Below are positions 1 through 7,082 of a stretch of DNA of 14,745 nucleotides, in pieces (within the stretch, counting starts at the first letter, position 1; every line of letters begins with the position of its first letter). The stretch comes from an uncultured Clostridia bacterium (GTDB lineage Bacteria > Bacillota > Clostridia > Christensenellales > Aristaeellaceae). Both the position numbers and the translations under genes were made by a program. The notes below the pieces were generated by a model. That model had not been told where the DNA came from and searched no databases. It was given only the letters and a program-made list of their open reading frames with translations. Location: assembly GCA_934636425.1 (NCBI GenBank), contig CAKUAV010000078.1, forward strand, positions 1 to 14,745. Direction: 5' to 3'.

Positions 1-112
1 CCAGACCCCCATGGCGGGCAATACGGGCGCGTATGTGCCGTATCCCATCGAGGTCATGGTGGGCGGCGCGACGGTGTTCGTTCTGAACGTCGAGCAGTTC
101 GTCAAGCTCTGA
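1..112 (+). CDS. darA: Cyclic-di-AMP receptor DarA, 3' end (partial)
   Basis: The last 36 codons of a gene that begins outside the window are visible in the frame starting at base 2 and end at TGA 110-112. The tail contains AYVPYPIEVMVGGATVFVL and then VEQF. I recall this as the conserved C-terminus of DarA/PstA (B. subtilis YaaQ), a small trimeric PII-like protein of about 109 residues that binds the second messenger c-di-AMP in the cytosol. In B. subtilis yaaQ lies just upstream of yaaR-holB, and here the next gene is holB, two bases after this stop, which supports the call. yaaR is missing between them. Only the C-terminal third can be seen, so the ligand-binding N-terminal half cannot be checked. 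Confidence 0.85.
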   Translation, partial: QTPMAGNTGAYVPYPIEVMVGGATVFVLNVEQFVKL

Positions 113-114
113 TT

Positions 115-1056
115 ATGACATTTTCCGACATCATCGGGGACGTTTCAAATTATCTTCGGGAAGAGATGCACTCTTCCCGAATTGTTCATGCCTATTTATT
201 CACGGGGCCAGCGGGCACGGGCAAGAGCACGCTGGCCGATATTTGTTCAAAGGCGCTTTTGTGCCGCGCTCAAGGCAACAGGCCGTGCGGCGTCTGTCCG
301 TCATGCAGGCAGTTTGAAAGCGGCAATCATCCCGATTTCATACGCGTCGAGCCGGAAAAGTCGATTTCGGTGGAGACGGTTCGCGATGTGATCGCGCGGC
401 TCGGCGTGAAGCCCTACGAGGGCGGGCGGCACGTCGTGGTGATTCGCCAGGCGGACAAAATGACGCCTCAGGCGCAGAACGCGCTGCTCAAGACACTCGA
501 AACGCCGCCGGGCGAGGACGTGTTCTTTCTGGTCGCGTCCAACATGACGGCGCTTTTGCCGACGATAATTTCGCGCTGCCGCGTGGTGCGCTTTCATTAT
601 CTGGAGGAGCACGAGGCGATCGACGCGCTTGAAAAGCACGGCATATCGCCGGAGCGCGCCAGACTGCTGGCCCGGCTTTCGCAGGGCTCTGTGGGGCGCG
701 CGCTCAATATGGAAGCGTCCGAGGGCTGGTGGACGCTGCGCACGAAGGTCATGCGCGCGCTCGAGGGGCTGCATGAGAAGCAGGATGTGGCGATCGCCGC
801 GCTGCCGCTGACTGAAAACCGCGAGCAGTCGGGCGATATACTGGACATCATGGAGTTGTACGCCCGCGATCTTATGGTGATACAGGACGCGGCCGGGGAC
901 GTCATCCAGACCGATCTGGAGGATGCGCTTCACCGGCAGCGGTTTGCCGGCAGTCAAATGCTGTCGGGAATTATAGAGGCACGCAAAAGGCTGGCGAGCA
1001 ATGTCGCCTGGCAGGCCGTGCTGGAGACGCTCTTTTTCGATATAGTGGGAGGATAA
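115..1056 (+). CDS. holB: DNA polymerase III delta' subunit (HolB)
   Basis: A 313-residue AAA+ clamp-loader subunit that, with DnaX and HolA, opens and loads the beta sliding clamp during replication. It has a Walker A motif GPAGTGKST at residues 31-39, a zinc-finger-type set of cysteines at 50, 58, 61 and 64, a QADKM stretch near 112-116 at the Walker B position, the NALLKTLE helix near 122-129, and the SRC motif at 153-155. The N-terminus (DIIG, then HAYLFTG) matches the usual start of the family, so ATG 115 is preferred. No Shine-Dalgarno is visible; the start lies two bases after the darA stop, so translation is probably coupled. The stop is followed within 6 bp by ricT, consistent with an operon. 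Length is normal for the family. Confidence 0.95.
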   Translation: MTFSDIIGDVSNYLREEMHSSRIVHAYLFTGPAGTGKSTLADICSKALLCRAQGNRPCGVCPSCRQFESGNHPDFIRVEPEKSISVETVRDVIARLGVKPYEGGRHVVVIRQADKMTPQAQNALLKTLETPPGEDVFFLVASNMTALLPTIISRCRVVRFHYLEEHEAIDALEKHGISPERARLLARLSQGSVGRALNMEASEGWWTLRTKVMRALEGLHEKQDVAIAALPLTENREQSGDILDIMELYARDLMVIQDAAGDVIQTDLEDALHRQRFAGSQMLSGIIEARKRLASNVAWQAVLETLFFDIVGG

Positions 1057-1061
1057 TATAG

Positions 1062-2300
1062 ATGGCAACGGTTGCGGGGATCCGCTTCAGGAAGGCAGGC
1101 AAGGTTTACTACTTCGATCCGACGGGCGTGTGGCCCAATCCGGGCGATCCGGTCATTGTGGAAACGGTGCGCGGCGTTGAGATGGGCGAAACGGTGACGG
1201 GCGCGCGGGAGATTCCCGACGAGTCGTTGACCGCGCCGCTCAAGAAGATCATACGCATGGCCACGCCGGAGGATGTGAAGCACAGCGAGGAATGCATCGC
1301 CCGGGAAAAGGACGCCGTCGAGATCTGCATGCGCAAAATCGCGGCGCACAAGCTGGATATGAAGCTGGTCGATGCGGAATATACATTCGACGGCAGCAAG
1401 CTGATATTCTATTTTACAGCCAACGGGCGCGTCGATTTCCGCGATCTGGTGAAGGATCTTGCGTCTGTGTTCAAAATGCGCATCGAGCTGCGCCAGATCG
1501 GCGTGCGCGACGAGGCGAAAATGCTGGGCGGGCTGGGCGCGTGCGGCCGGCCGATCTGCTGCGGCGCGTTCCTGAGCGATTTTCAGCCCGTGTCCATCCG
1601 CATGGCCAAGGATCAGAGCCTGTCGCTCAATCCGGCCAAGATTTCCGGCCAGTGCGGGCGGCTTATGTGCTGCCTGAAATACGAGCAGGACAATTACGAA
1701 GTGACGCTTAAAAAGCTGCCGCGCGTGGGGAAGGAGATCCTTACGCCCGACGGCGTTGGCACGGTGACGGAAATCGGCGTGATTCGCGAAAAGGTGAAGG
1801 TGCGCCTGCGCCAGAGCGACGATACATTCGACGTCCGCGAGTATTCGCTGGATGAGGTGTGCCGGCCGGGCGAGACGCTGCCCGATCGCGTCGAAAAGGC
1901 CGAGGAATCGCTTGTGGAGGAGATGGAGTTCTTCGCCGACGGCATGCCCGTGCCCGCGATGCCCGAAATGCCCGCGCCCGCCGCGCCGAAGCCCCGTACG
2001 GAACGCAAGCTGCCGCCGCGTCCGGAAAAAAAGCCAGGCAGAGAGGCCAAAGGCGGCAAGGACGACGCAAAGGAAGAGCAGCAGGAGCCTGCGCGCCGCC
2101 GCTATCCGCGTCCGAAGGGCAAAAAGCAGAGCACCGAGCAGTACTTTGAGAAAAACGGCGCCGACGCCGCGGCCGGAGCCGAAGCGGCTGCGCAGCCGAA
2201 CAATGCTGCCGGCAGCAGAAACGAAAAGGCGCAGAAAAGCGAGAAGCCTGCCCAGAGCGCTGCGCAGAACTCAAAAAATGATGCAAACAGTGAACAATAA
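1062..2300 (+). CDS. ricT: PSP1-domain protein RicT (YaaT)
   Basis: A 412-residue protein whose first ~270 residues match the PSP1/YaaT family. In B. subtilis YaaT (RicT) forms the Ric complex with YlbF and YmcA; the complex carries Fe-S clusters and directs RNase Y-dependent mRNA maturation, affecting sporulation and competence. Visible hallmarks are CGRPICC at 161-167 and QCGRLMCC at 197-204, giving six clustered cysteines, plus three others. The rest, from about residue 270 to the end, is low-complexity and rich in Pro, Ala, Glu, Lys and Arg, with a basic patch RRRYPRPKGKK. B. subtilis YaaT (about 275 residues) lacks this tail. The start is supported by GGAGG at 1048-1052, nine bases upstream, inside the end of holB. 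A YlbF-family gene lies about 10 kb away on the other strand. Confidence 0.93.
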   Translation: MATVAGIRFRKAGKVYYFDPTGVWPNPGDPVIVETVRGVEMGETVTGAREIPDESLTAPLKKIIRMATPEDVKHSEECIAREKDAVEICMRKIAAHKLDMKLVDAEYTFDGSKLIFYFTANGRVDFRDLVKDLASVFKMRIELRQIGVRDEAKMLGGLGACGRPICCGAFLSDFQPVSIRMAKDQSLSLNPAKISGQCGRLMCCLKYEQDNYEVTLKKLPRVGKEILTPDGVGTVTEIGVIREKVKVRLRQSDDTFDVREYSLDEVCRPGETLPDRVEKAEESLVEEMEFFADGMPVPAMPEMPAPAAPKPRTERKLPPRPEKKPGREAKGGKDDAKEEQQEPARRRYPRPKGKKQSTEQYFEKNGADAAAGAEAAAQPNNAAGSRNEKAQKSEKPAQSAAQNSKNDANSEQ

Positions 2301-2317
2301 ATAACACAGAAATGCTG

Positions 2318-2346
2318 TTGCAATTCATGGCGGCGGATGATATAAT
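2318..2346 (+). promoter_or_regulatory. Sigma-A promoter for the ferredoxin gene
   Basis: TTGCAA at 2318-2323 and a perfect TATAAT at 2341-2346 are separated by exactly 17 bp. The -35 box starts 18 bp after the ricT stop, and the predicted transcript start is about 25 bp before the ferredoxin start codon. This would make the ferredoxin gene independently and strongly transcribed. Seen directly; activity is inferred. Confidence 0.8.
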
Positions 2347-2377
2347 ACATACAACCAAGATAAGGAGGTGTATCTTA

Positions 2378-2548
2378 ATGGCTTATAAGATCAGCGATGC
2401 CTGCGTGGCCTGCGGCGCTTGCGCTGCCGCGTGTCCCGTCGAGGCGATCAGCGAGGGCGACGGCAAGTACGTCATCAATCCCGAGCTGTGCGTCAGCTGC
2501 GGCTCCTGCGCGGAGGCCTGCCCTGTCGGCGCTCCCGAGGAGGAGTAA
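2378..2548 (+). CDS. 2[4Fe-4S] ferredoxin
   Basis: A 56-residue clostridial-type ferredoxin, a soluble low-potential electron carrier for enzymes such as pyruvate:ferredoxin oxidoreductase, hydrogenase or Rnf. Two CxxCxxCxxxCP motifs are complete: cysteines 9, 12, 15, 19 and cysteines 38, 41, 44, 48, each set followed by proline. The protein is acidic and ends in three glutamates, as expected for this family. The start at 2378 is chosen over an upstream in-frame ATG at 2312 because AAGGAGGTG at 2362-2370 sits at good spacing, and the upstream ATG would precede the promoter. A consensus promoter and an intrinsic terminator flank it, so it looks monocistronic and highly expressed. It interrupts the holB-ricT-trmN6 neighbourhood. 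The specific redox partner cannot be told from this window. Confidence 0.95.
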   Translation: MAYKISDACVACGACAAACPVEAISEGDGKYVINPELCVSCGSCAEACPVGAPEEE

Positions 2549-2563
2549 TTCTCATTGTTTCTG

Positions 2564-2595
2564 AAACCCGGCCATTGCGGTCGGGTTTTGTCTTT
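2564..2595 (+). terminator. Intrinsic terminator after the ferredoxin gene
   Basis: The arms AAACCCGGCC (2564-2573) and GGTCGGGTTT (2579-2588) form a 10-bp stem with one G-U pair and a 5-nt loop, followed by a T-rich run TTTTGTCTTTT. It lies 15 bp after the ferredoxin stop. Confidence 0.85.
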
Positions 2596-2686
2596 TGGAC
2601 TGAACTGTGCGCAAATTACAAAAGTATTTCACATACTGCATCTGTTATTCATTTCCAGAGATGACTGGCAGGATTTTTTTAATAAG

Positions 2687-2693
2687 TGTCGAA
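2687..2693 (+). promoter_or_regulatory. Possible Spo0A box (TGTCGAA)
   Basis: A perfect match to the 7-bp Spo0A-binding core lies 38 bp upstream of the wall-protein start codon, in an AT-rich leader with no clear sigma-A promoter. A 7-mer is easily found by chance, so this is only suggestive. Confidence 0.25.
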
Positions 2694-2730
2694 TTTATTA
2701 AATGGCAATATGCACAGGAGGGTCTGTACA

Positions 2731-5700
2731 ATGGCTTTACGATCACACTCGAGATATATATTGCAATTTATAAGGCGGACGTTCAGCATGACGCTGGCGC
2801 TTTTGCTGCTGCTGAGCGGCGCTTCGGTCTGGCCGAACGACGGGGCGCAGGCGACCTCGGACGGCATGATTCGCGTCAAGCTGAGCCGTCTGGGCTCGCC
2901 GTCAAGCGTGACGTTTAAGACGAGCGGCGCGTACACTGTGAACGGAGAGCGGCTGTCGGACGGCGCGTCGGCCACTGTGTCGCTGTCCGCCGGCGTTTTG
3001 ACGCTCACGTCGGGCGGCAGGACGCTGGCCAGCGGCACATCGCTCAGCGTCAATCGAACGAGCGGCGGCACGTCCTGCGGCGTTCGCTTCACATCGCCGT
3101 CGCTGGGCAATCTCTTCTGCGGCGATCTGAGCTTTACGGCGAGCGGCGGCTCGATTCAGACGGTGCTGCGCATTTATATCGAAACGTATCTCTATGGCGT
3201 GGTGCCGTATGAAATGTCGAACAGCTATCCCGTTGAGGCGCTCAAGGCGCAGGCCGTTTCGGCCAGAACATACGCCATGCGCGCCAAGCGCTCGGGCGGC
3301 AGCTACGATGTGACCGACAACACGACCAGTCAGGTGTTCCGCGGCTATACCTCGTCCTATGCCAACGCAATTCGCGCCGTCGATGAGACGAAGGGCGTCT
3401 GCCTGATGAGCGGCGGCAGCTACGCGCAGTGCTACTATACCGCCAGCAACGGCGGCCAGACCGAATCGGCGAAAAACATCTGGGGCGGCGGCGCGTCCTA
3501 TCTGACGGTCAGGGACGACCCCTACGATCTGGAAAATCCCTCCAGCATCGTCAGGAGCGGGTCTGTTCCCAAAGAGGGAACGGCGATTTCCGCGGCGCTC
3601 GCGGAAAAGATCCTTCGGGCAGCCGGACTGAGCGATGCGCGCATTGTGAGCGTCAACGCGGCCGAGCTTCACACGCCGCGCTATGCCGCGCCGAGCCGCA
3701 CATACACAAAGCTGAGGCTGAACGTGACATTCTCCGCAAACGGCGAGACGCGCGTCAAGGACGTCAATCTGGATACATACGGCGATCTGGAAACGTTCTT
3801 CGGCCTGTCCATCAACAGCGGCAGCAATGAGATCATCGGCCTGACCGAAAAGGACGATGCGTTTGCGCTGTCATTCAGGCGGTTTGGACACGGCGTTGGG
3901 ATGAGCCAGCGCGGCGCGCAGTGGATGGCGCTCAGCTACGGCAAGAAATACAGCGAGATCCTCGATTTCTATTATCCGGGCACGTCGCGGCAGCGCCTGT
4001 CGCTGTCCGAAAGCCTGAGGACGGGCGGTTCGGTCGAGCCGACCATTACGCCTGTGCCCGTCGAGTCGGCGGACGGCTATACGACGCTCCAGGAGGGCGA
4101 CAGCGGCGAGGCCGTCAAGGCGCTTCAGACAAAGCTGAAGGAGCTGGGCTTCTTCACCGGAACGCCGCTGGGCAATTATAAATCGCTCACCGTGGCGGCT
4201 GTGCGCGCCTATCAGGCGAAAAACGGCCTGACAGTGGATGGTGTTGCATCGCCCGCGCTGCAAAAGCGCATTTTTGAAGAAACGCTTCCCGGCGTTACGC
4301 CTGCGCCTACGGCCGAGCCGAGCGGCGAAACGCTCAGATACGGCTCGACCGGCGAGGCGGTGAAGGCCATACAGCGCAAGCTGAAGGAGCTGGGCTGCTT
4401 CGACGGCAGCATCGGCGGAAACTATCTTGCAAAGACCGAAGCGGCGGTCAAGGCCTTCCAGTCGGCGAACGGCCTGACGGCCGACGGCATTGCCACGCCC
4501 GAGCTCCAGCAGATGATACTGAATGCGGGCGCGCAGATGCCCACAGCCACGCCCGCGCCGACCAATGCGCCCGCGCAGAGCGATACGGCGACCGTTCGGC
4601 TGGGCAACACGTCCTCGCGGCTGAATGTCCGCGCGTCGGCGAGTACGTCCTCGGCGATCAGGGGCACTCTGAAAAACGGGCAGAGCGTCACGGTGACCGG
4701 CACGAGCGGCGCGTGGAGCCGGATCAGCGCCGGTGAGATCAGCGGCTATGTCATGACGCAGTATCTCTCAATCGCGCCGCAGCCCACTATTGCGCCCGAT
4801 GTCACGCCCGCGCCGACCAATGCGCCCGCGCAGAGCGATACGGCGATCGTCCGGCTGGGCAACCCGTCGTCCCGGCTGAACGTGCGCCGCGGCCCCGGCA
4901 CGAACACCGCCGTCGTGGGCACGCTGGGCCATGGCCAGCACGTCACGGTGAGCGGCGCGAGCGGACGATGGAGCCAGATCAGCACGGGCGCGCTGAGCGG
5001 CTATGTCATGACCAGCTATCTGCAAATCACAAAACCTGATTTTCCTGAAACAACAACGACGCCTGCGCCCACATCGGGCGCTGCATCCGTGCCGGACGGC
5101 GAAACGCTGAAATACGGCTCGACCGGCGAGTCGGTCAAGGCGCTTCAGCGCGCGCTGCGAAAGCTCGGATATTTTACCGGCAGCATCGGCGGAAATTATC
5201 TTACGCAGACGGAAGAGGCGGTGCGCGCCTACCAGCTGGGCAGCGGTCTGACGGCCGACGGTGTCGCCACGCTCGAAATCCAGCGCATGATCCTCAAGGC
5301 TGCCTCGGATGTAGCAGAGACGCCGACGAATGCGCCTGCAGCAACGCCCGCGCCTGAAACGAGCGGTACGGCGGCGACGGTCAGGCTGGGCAATCCGTCC
5401 TCGCGGCTGAACGTCCGCGCGTCGGCCAGCACGTCCTCGTCGATCGTGGGCGCGCTGAGCCATGGCCAGAGCGTAGTCATAACCGGCGCAAGCGGCGCAT
5501 GGAGCCGAATCACCGCTGGAAAAATCAGCGGCTACGTCATGACGAAGTATCTGCGCACGGACAGCGCGCCGGCTGCAGAGCCGACCGCTCGGCCGACGAC
5601 ACAGCCGACAGCTGTGCCCGAAGTGGACGGCGAAACGCTCAGATACGGCTCGACCGGCGAGGCGGTGAAGGCCATACAGCGCAAGCTGAAGGAGCTGGGT

Positions 5701-6042
5701 TACTTCGACGGCAGCATCGGCGGAAACTATCTTACAAAGACTGAAGCGGCGGTCAAGGCGTTCCAGTCGGCAAACGGCATGAAGGCCGACGGCGTTGCGA
5801 CGAAGGAAGTGCAGCGGCGCATACTGGGCGCGTCGTCCGGAAACGACGGCCATAACGCGACGGTCAGCGTCGGCGGCAGCTATCTCAATATGCGCGCGTC
5901 GGCGGACGCGTCCTCAAAGCGGCTGGACAAGCTGTACGATGGAACGCGCATCACCGTGCTGGGCGAGGAAAGCGGCTGGTATAAAATCGAGCACAACGGA
6001 CAGACGGGCTATGTCATCAAAAGCGCCGTCGAGAAGGACTGA
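2731..6042 (+). CDS. Secreted SpoIID/LytB-domain protein with four peptidoglycan-binding and four SH3 domains
   Basis: A 1103-residue exported wall protein. The N-terminus has basic residues and a hydrophobic run (TLALLLLLSGASVW), a signal peptide. A SpoIID/LytB domain spans about residues 60-420: VVPYEMS with the presumed catalytic glutamate at 161, YTASNGG, and GHGVGMSQRGAQ. SpoIID-type enzymes are lytic transglycosylases acting on denuded glycan strands. Downstream order: PG-binding-1 (451-515), PG-binding (533-597), SH3b (620-680), SH3b (705-764), PG-binding (791-857), SH3b (882-941), PG-binding (968-1032), SH3b (1043-1100), joined by Thr/Pro/Ala-rich linkers. The start at 2731 has AGGAGG at 2716-2721; an in-frame ATG at 2686 lacks one. 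Its size and location do not fit classical spoIID, so it may be a vegetative or germination-related paralogue. Several repeats are near identical at DNA level, pointing to recent internal duplication. Confidence 0.9.
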   Translation: MALRSHSRYILQFIRRTFSMTLALLLLLSGASVWPNDGAQATSDGMIRVKLSRLGSPSSVTFKTSGAYTVNGERLSDGASATVSLSAGVLTLTSGGRTLASGTSLSVNRTSGGTSCGVRFTSPSLGNLFCGDLSFTASGGSIQTVLRIYIETYLYGVVPYEMSNSYPVEALKAQAVSARTYAMRAKRSGGSYDVTDNTTSQVFRGYTSSYANAIRAVDETKGVCLMSGGSYAQCYYTASNGGQTESAKNIWGGGASYLTVRDDPYDLENPSSIVRSGSVPKEGTAISAALAEKILRAAGLSDARIVSVNAAELHTPRYAAPSRTYTKLRLNVTFSANGETRVKDVNLDTYGDLETFFGLSINSGSNEIIGLTEKDDAFALSFRRFGHGVGMSQRGAQWMALSYGKKYSEILDFYYPGTSRQRLSLSESLRTGGSVEPTITPVPVESADGYTTLQEGDSGEAVKALQTKLKELGFFTGTPLGNYKSLTVAAVRAYQAKNGLTVDGVASPALQKRIFEETLPGVTPAPTAEPSGETLRYGSTGEAVKAIQRKLKELGCFDGSIGGNYLAKTEAAVKAFQSANGLTADGIATPELQQMILNAGAQMPTATPAPTNAPAQSDTATVRLGNTSSRLNVRASASTSSAIRGTLKNGQSVTVTGTSGAWSRISAGEISGYVMTQYLSIAPQPTIAPDVTPAPTNAPAQSDTAIVRLGNPSSRLNVRRGPGTNTAVVGTLGHGQHVTVSGASGRWSQISTGALSGYVMTSYLQITKPDFPETTTTPAPTSGAASVPDGETLKYGSTGESVKALQRALRKLGYFTGSIGGNYLTQTEEAVRAYQLGSGLTADGVATLEIQRMILKAASDVAETPTNAPAATPAPETSGTAATVRLGNPSSRLNVRASASTSSSIVGALSHGQSVVITGASGAWSRITAGKISGYVMTKYLRTDSAPAAEPTARPTTQPTAVPEVDGETLRYGSTGEAVKAIQRKLKELGYFDGSIGGNYLTKTEAAVKAFQSANGMKADGVATKEVQRRILGASSGNDGHNATVSVGGSYLNMRASADASSKRLDKLYDGTRITVLGEESGWYKIEHNGQTGYVIKSAVEKD
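4323..4394 (+). repeat. 72-bp perfect direct repeat, copy 1 (PG-binding domain 2)
   Basis: Every base from 4323 to 4394 is identical to 5628-5699. Similarity continues beyond with few changes, through CTTCGACGGCAGC and the following 18 bases. It encodes the start of a peptidoglycan-binding domain (ETLRYGSTGEAVKAIQRKL). Confidence 0.95.
4548..4591 (+). repeat. 44-bp perfect direct repeat, copy 1 (linker and SH3 start)
   Basis: Identical to 4803-4846. It encodes the Pro/Thr/Ala linker TPAPTNAPAQSDTA leading into SH3 domains 1 and 2, showing that the linker and SH3 domain were duplicated as a unit. Confidence 0.95.
4803..4846 (+). repeat. 44-bp perfect direct repeat, copy 2
   Basis: Second copy of the linker/SH3-start repeat at 4548-4591, in the same reading frame and orientation, 255 bp downstream. 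Confidence 0.95.
5628..5699 (+). repeat. 72-bp perfect direct repeat, copy 2 (PG-binding domain 4)
   Basis: Second copy of 4323-4394, 1305 bp downstream and in frame, encoding the start of the fourth peptidoglycan-binding domain. Recombination between copies would delete or add 435 codons without a frameshift. Confidence 0.95.
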
Positions 6043-6056
6043 AAGGGGAAGGGCGC

Positions 6057-6812
6057 ATGGAAAAAGACGCGCTGATTCGGCCGGGAGAGCGGCTCGATTC
6101 GCTGCAATTCGGGGATCTGTGCATACTGCAAAAGCTGGACGCGTTCCGCTTCGGCACGGATTCCGTGCTGCTGGCCGATTTTCCCACCGTCCGGCGCGGC
6201 GATTATATTGCCGATCTGGGCACGGGCAGCGGCATCATCACCATACTCATGGCCTCGCGCCATCCGGACAGCCGCTTTGCAGCGCTGGAAATTCAGCCGG
6301 AGATGGCCGATATGGCGGCGCGCAGCATGGCGCTCAACGGCCTGACCGATCGCGTCGAGGTGCGGTCGTGCGATTTTCGAGAAGCCGCCCGGCTGTACGG
6401 CTATGGCAAGTTTTCGCTGGCCGTGTGCAATCCGCCCTATGGCAAGGCGGGCGGCGCGCTGCTCAGCCAGACCGACGCGCAGCGCATCGCCCGGCATGAA
6501 TCGGACTGCACGGTGGACGATCTCGCCGCGGCGGCGTTCGATCTGCTCAGGACGGGCGGACGGCTGGCCGTTGTGTTCCCGGCGGCGCGGGCGTTTGAAT
6601 TGATGTACGCCATGCGCACGCACAGGCTCGAGCCCAAGCGCATCCGCACGGTTCACGCTACGGCGAGCCGCGCGCCCAAGCTGGTGCTGATCGAGGCCGT
6701 CAAGGGCGGCGGCTCGATGCTGCACTGGATGGAACCGCTCGTTTTGAGCGATGACAGCGGTCAGCCGACAGCAGAGTGGAAGCGCATTTACCGCGTTCCT
6801 GAGAATCCATAA
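6057..6812 (+). CDS. trmN6: tRNA1(Val) (adenine-N6)-methyltransferase, TrmN6/YabB type
   Basis: A 251-residue class I S-adenosylmethionine-dependent methyltransferase. SAM-binding motif I is DLGTGSGI at residues 53-60, and the N6-adenine methylase motif NPPY is at 125-128. The N-terminal segment GERLDSL, then DAFRFGTDSVLLADF, is the family signature upstream of motif I. By family it methylates A37 of tRNA1(Val) in E. coli (YfiC); the clostridial substrate is unproven. ATG 6057 lies 14 bp after the wall-protein stop with a purine-rich AAGGGGAAGGG ahead of it. In B. subtilis yabB lies two genes after yaaT, so this is the expected relative, separated here by the ferredoxin and wall-protein genes. 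The rsmI gene that often follows is absent. A more general N6-adenine methylase role is the alternative. Confidence 0.9.
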   Translation: MEKDALIRPGERLDSLQFGDLCILQKLDAFRFGTDSVLLADFPTVRRGDYIADLGTGSGIITILMASRHPDSRFAALEIQPEMADMAARSMALNGLTDRVEVRSCDFREAARLYGYGKFSLAVCNPPYGKAGGALLSQTDAQRIARHESDCTVDDLAAAAFDLLRTGGRLAVVFPAARAFELMYAMRTHRLEPKRIRTVHATASRAPKLVLIEAVKGGGSMLHWMEPLVLSDDSGQPTAEWKRIYRVPENP

Positions 6813-6815
6813 AAA

Positions 6816-6843
6816 ACGAGGCGGGGAGAGATCCCCGTCTCGC
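6816..6843. repeat. 28-bp palindromic repeat, copy 1
   Basis: An 11-bp stem (CGAGGCGGGGA paired with TCCCCGTCTCG, one G-T wobble) around a GAGA loop. It begins four bases after the trmN6 stop and is identical over 28 bp to 7050-7077. On the - strand it is followed by TTTTTT (complement of 6811-6816), so it could also stop leftward transcription. Confidence 0.85.
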
Positions 6844-6867
6844 CAGACTGTCGAAAAACCCTTGGAG

Positions 6868-6900
6868 AGCTCGAGAGGGCCGGAGCTCTCTCGAGCTTTT
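6868..6900 (+). terminator. Hairpin with short T-tract, possible trmN6 terminator
   Basis: The arms AGCTCGAGAG (6868-6877) and CTCTCGAGCT (6888-6897) are perfectly complementary across a 10-nt loop and end in TTTT. It could terminate the trmN6 transcript, but the T-tract is short and the hairpin sits inside the repeat element. Confidence 0.45.
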
Positions 6901-6990
6901 AATCGTGCACGGCGGCGTGTACGGCGGGCGCGGGACGATTTTTGCGGAGGAAAATCTCATTTTCCAGAGCAAAAACTGCAAGGGGTGGCA

Positions 6991-7019
6991 GTGGCGGGGG
7001 AGCTTGCTCTCCCGTCCAC
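6991..7019. repeat. Imperfect hairpin in the intergenic element
   Basis: GTGGCGGGGGAGC (6991-7003) can pair with GCTCTCCCGTCCAC (7006-7019), with one G-T wobble and one bulged T. It abuts the next hairpin directly. Confidence 0.6.
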
Positions 7020-7049
7020 CAGCTTGTCAAAAACTTTTTTGACAAGCTG
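7020..7049. repeat. Perfect 14-bp inverted repeat in the intergenic element
   Basis: CAGCTTGTCAAAAA (7020-7033) is the exact reverse complement of TTTTTGACAAGCTG (7036-7049), separated by two bases. It directly abuts palindrome copy 2. Confidence 0.85.
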
Positions 7050-7077
7050 ACGAGGCGGGGAGAGATCCCCGTCTCGC
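7050..7077. repeat. 28-bp palindromic repeat, copy 2
   Basis: Identical to 6816-6843, same hairpin. It ends 5 bp before a TTATCCACA motif (7083-7091) that matches the DnaA-box consensus exactly. Confidence 0.85.
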
Positions 7078-7082
7078 TCTGT

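Larger units (their letters stand above)
6816..7077. repeat. Hairpin-mosaic intergenic element bounded by two identical palindromes
   Basis: The 262 bp between and including the two 28-bp palindromes hold at least three further hairpins: 6868-6897, 6991-7019 and 7020-7049. No convincing gene lies here on either strand; the short open frames across it lack ribosome binding sites and simply read through the hairpins. A CAGACTGTCGAAAAA segment after copy 1 resembles CAGCTTGTCAAAAA (7020-7033) before copy 2, suggesting repeated modules. This resembles a REP/MITE-like extragenic element, an inference that needs other genomic copies. No target-site duplication is obvious. Confidence 0.55.

Noticed and set aside
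301..1068. Long open frame on the - strand across holB (255 codons)
   Set aside because: It is a shadow of holB in GC-rich DNA, with no ribosome binding site and Arg/His/Leu-rich composition matching no family. holB on the other strand is unmistakable.
2312..2377. Upstream in-frame start for the ferredoxin (22 more codons)
   Set aside because: The extra codons overlap the promoter and the AGGAGG site, and the family begins at MAYKISDAC.
4768..5853. 361-codon - strand open frame inside the wall-protein gene
   Set aside because: Antisense to the repeat domains. Its arginine-rich, repetitive translation reflects the repeats on the coding strand, and it has no plausible start signal.
6816..7077. 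CRISPR array
   Set aside because: Only two copies of the repeat, 206 bp apart, each a hairpin in its own right, with other hairpins between them; no regular spacer pattern and no cas genes.
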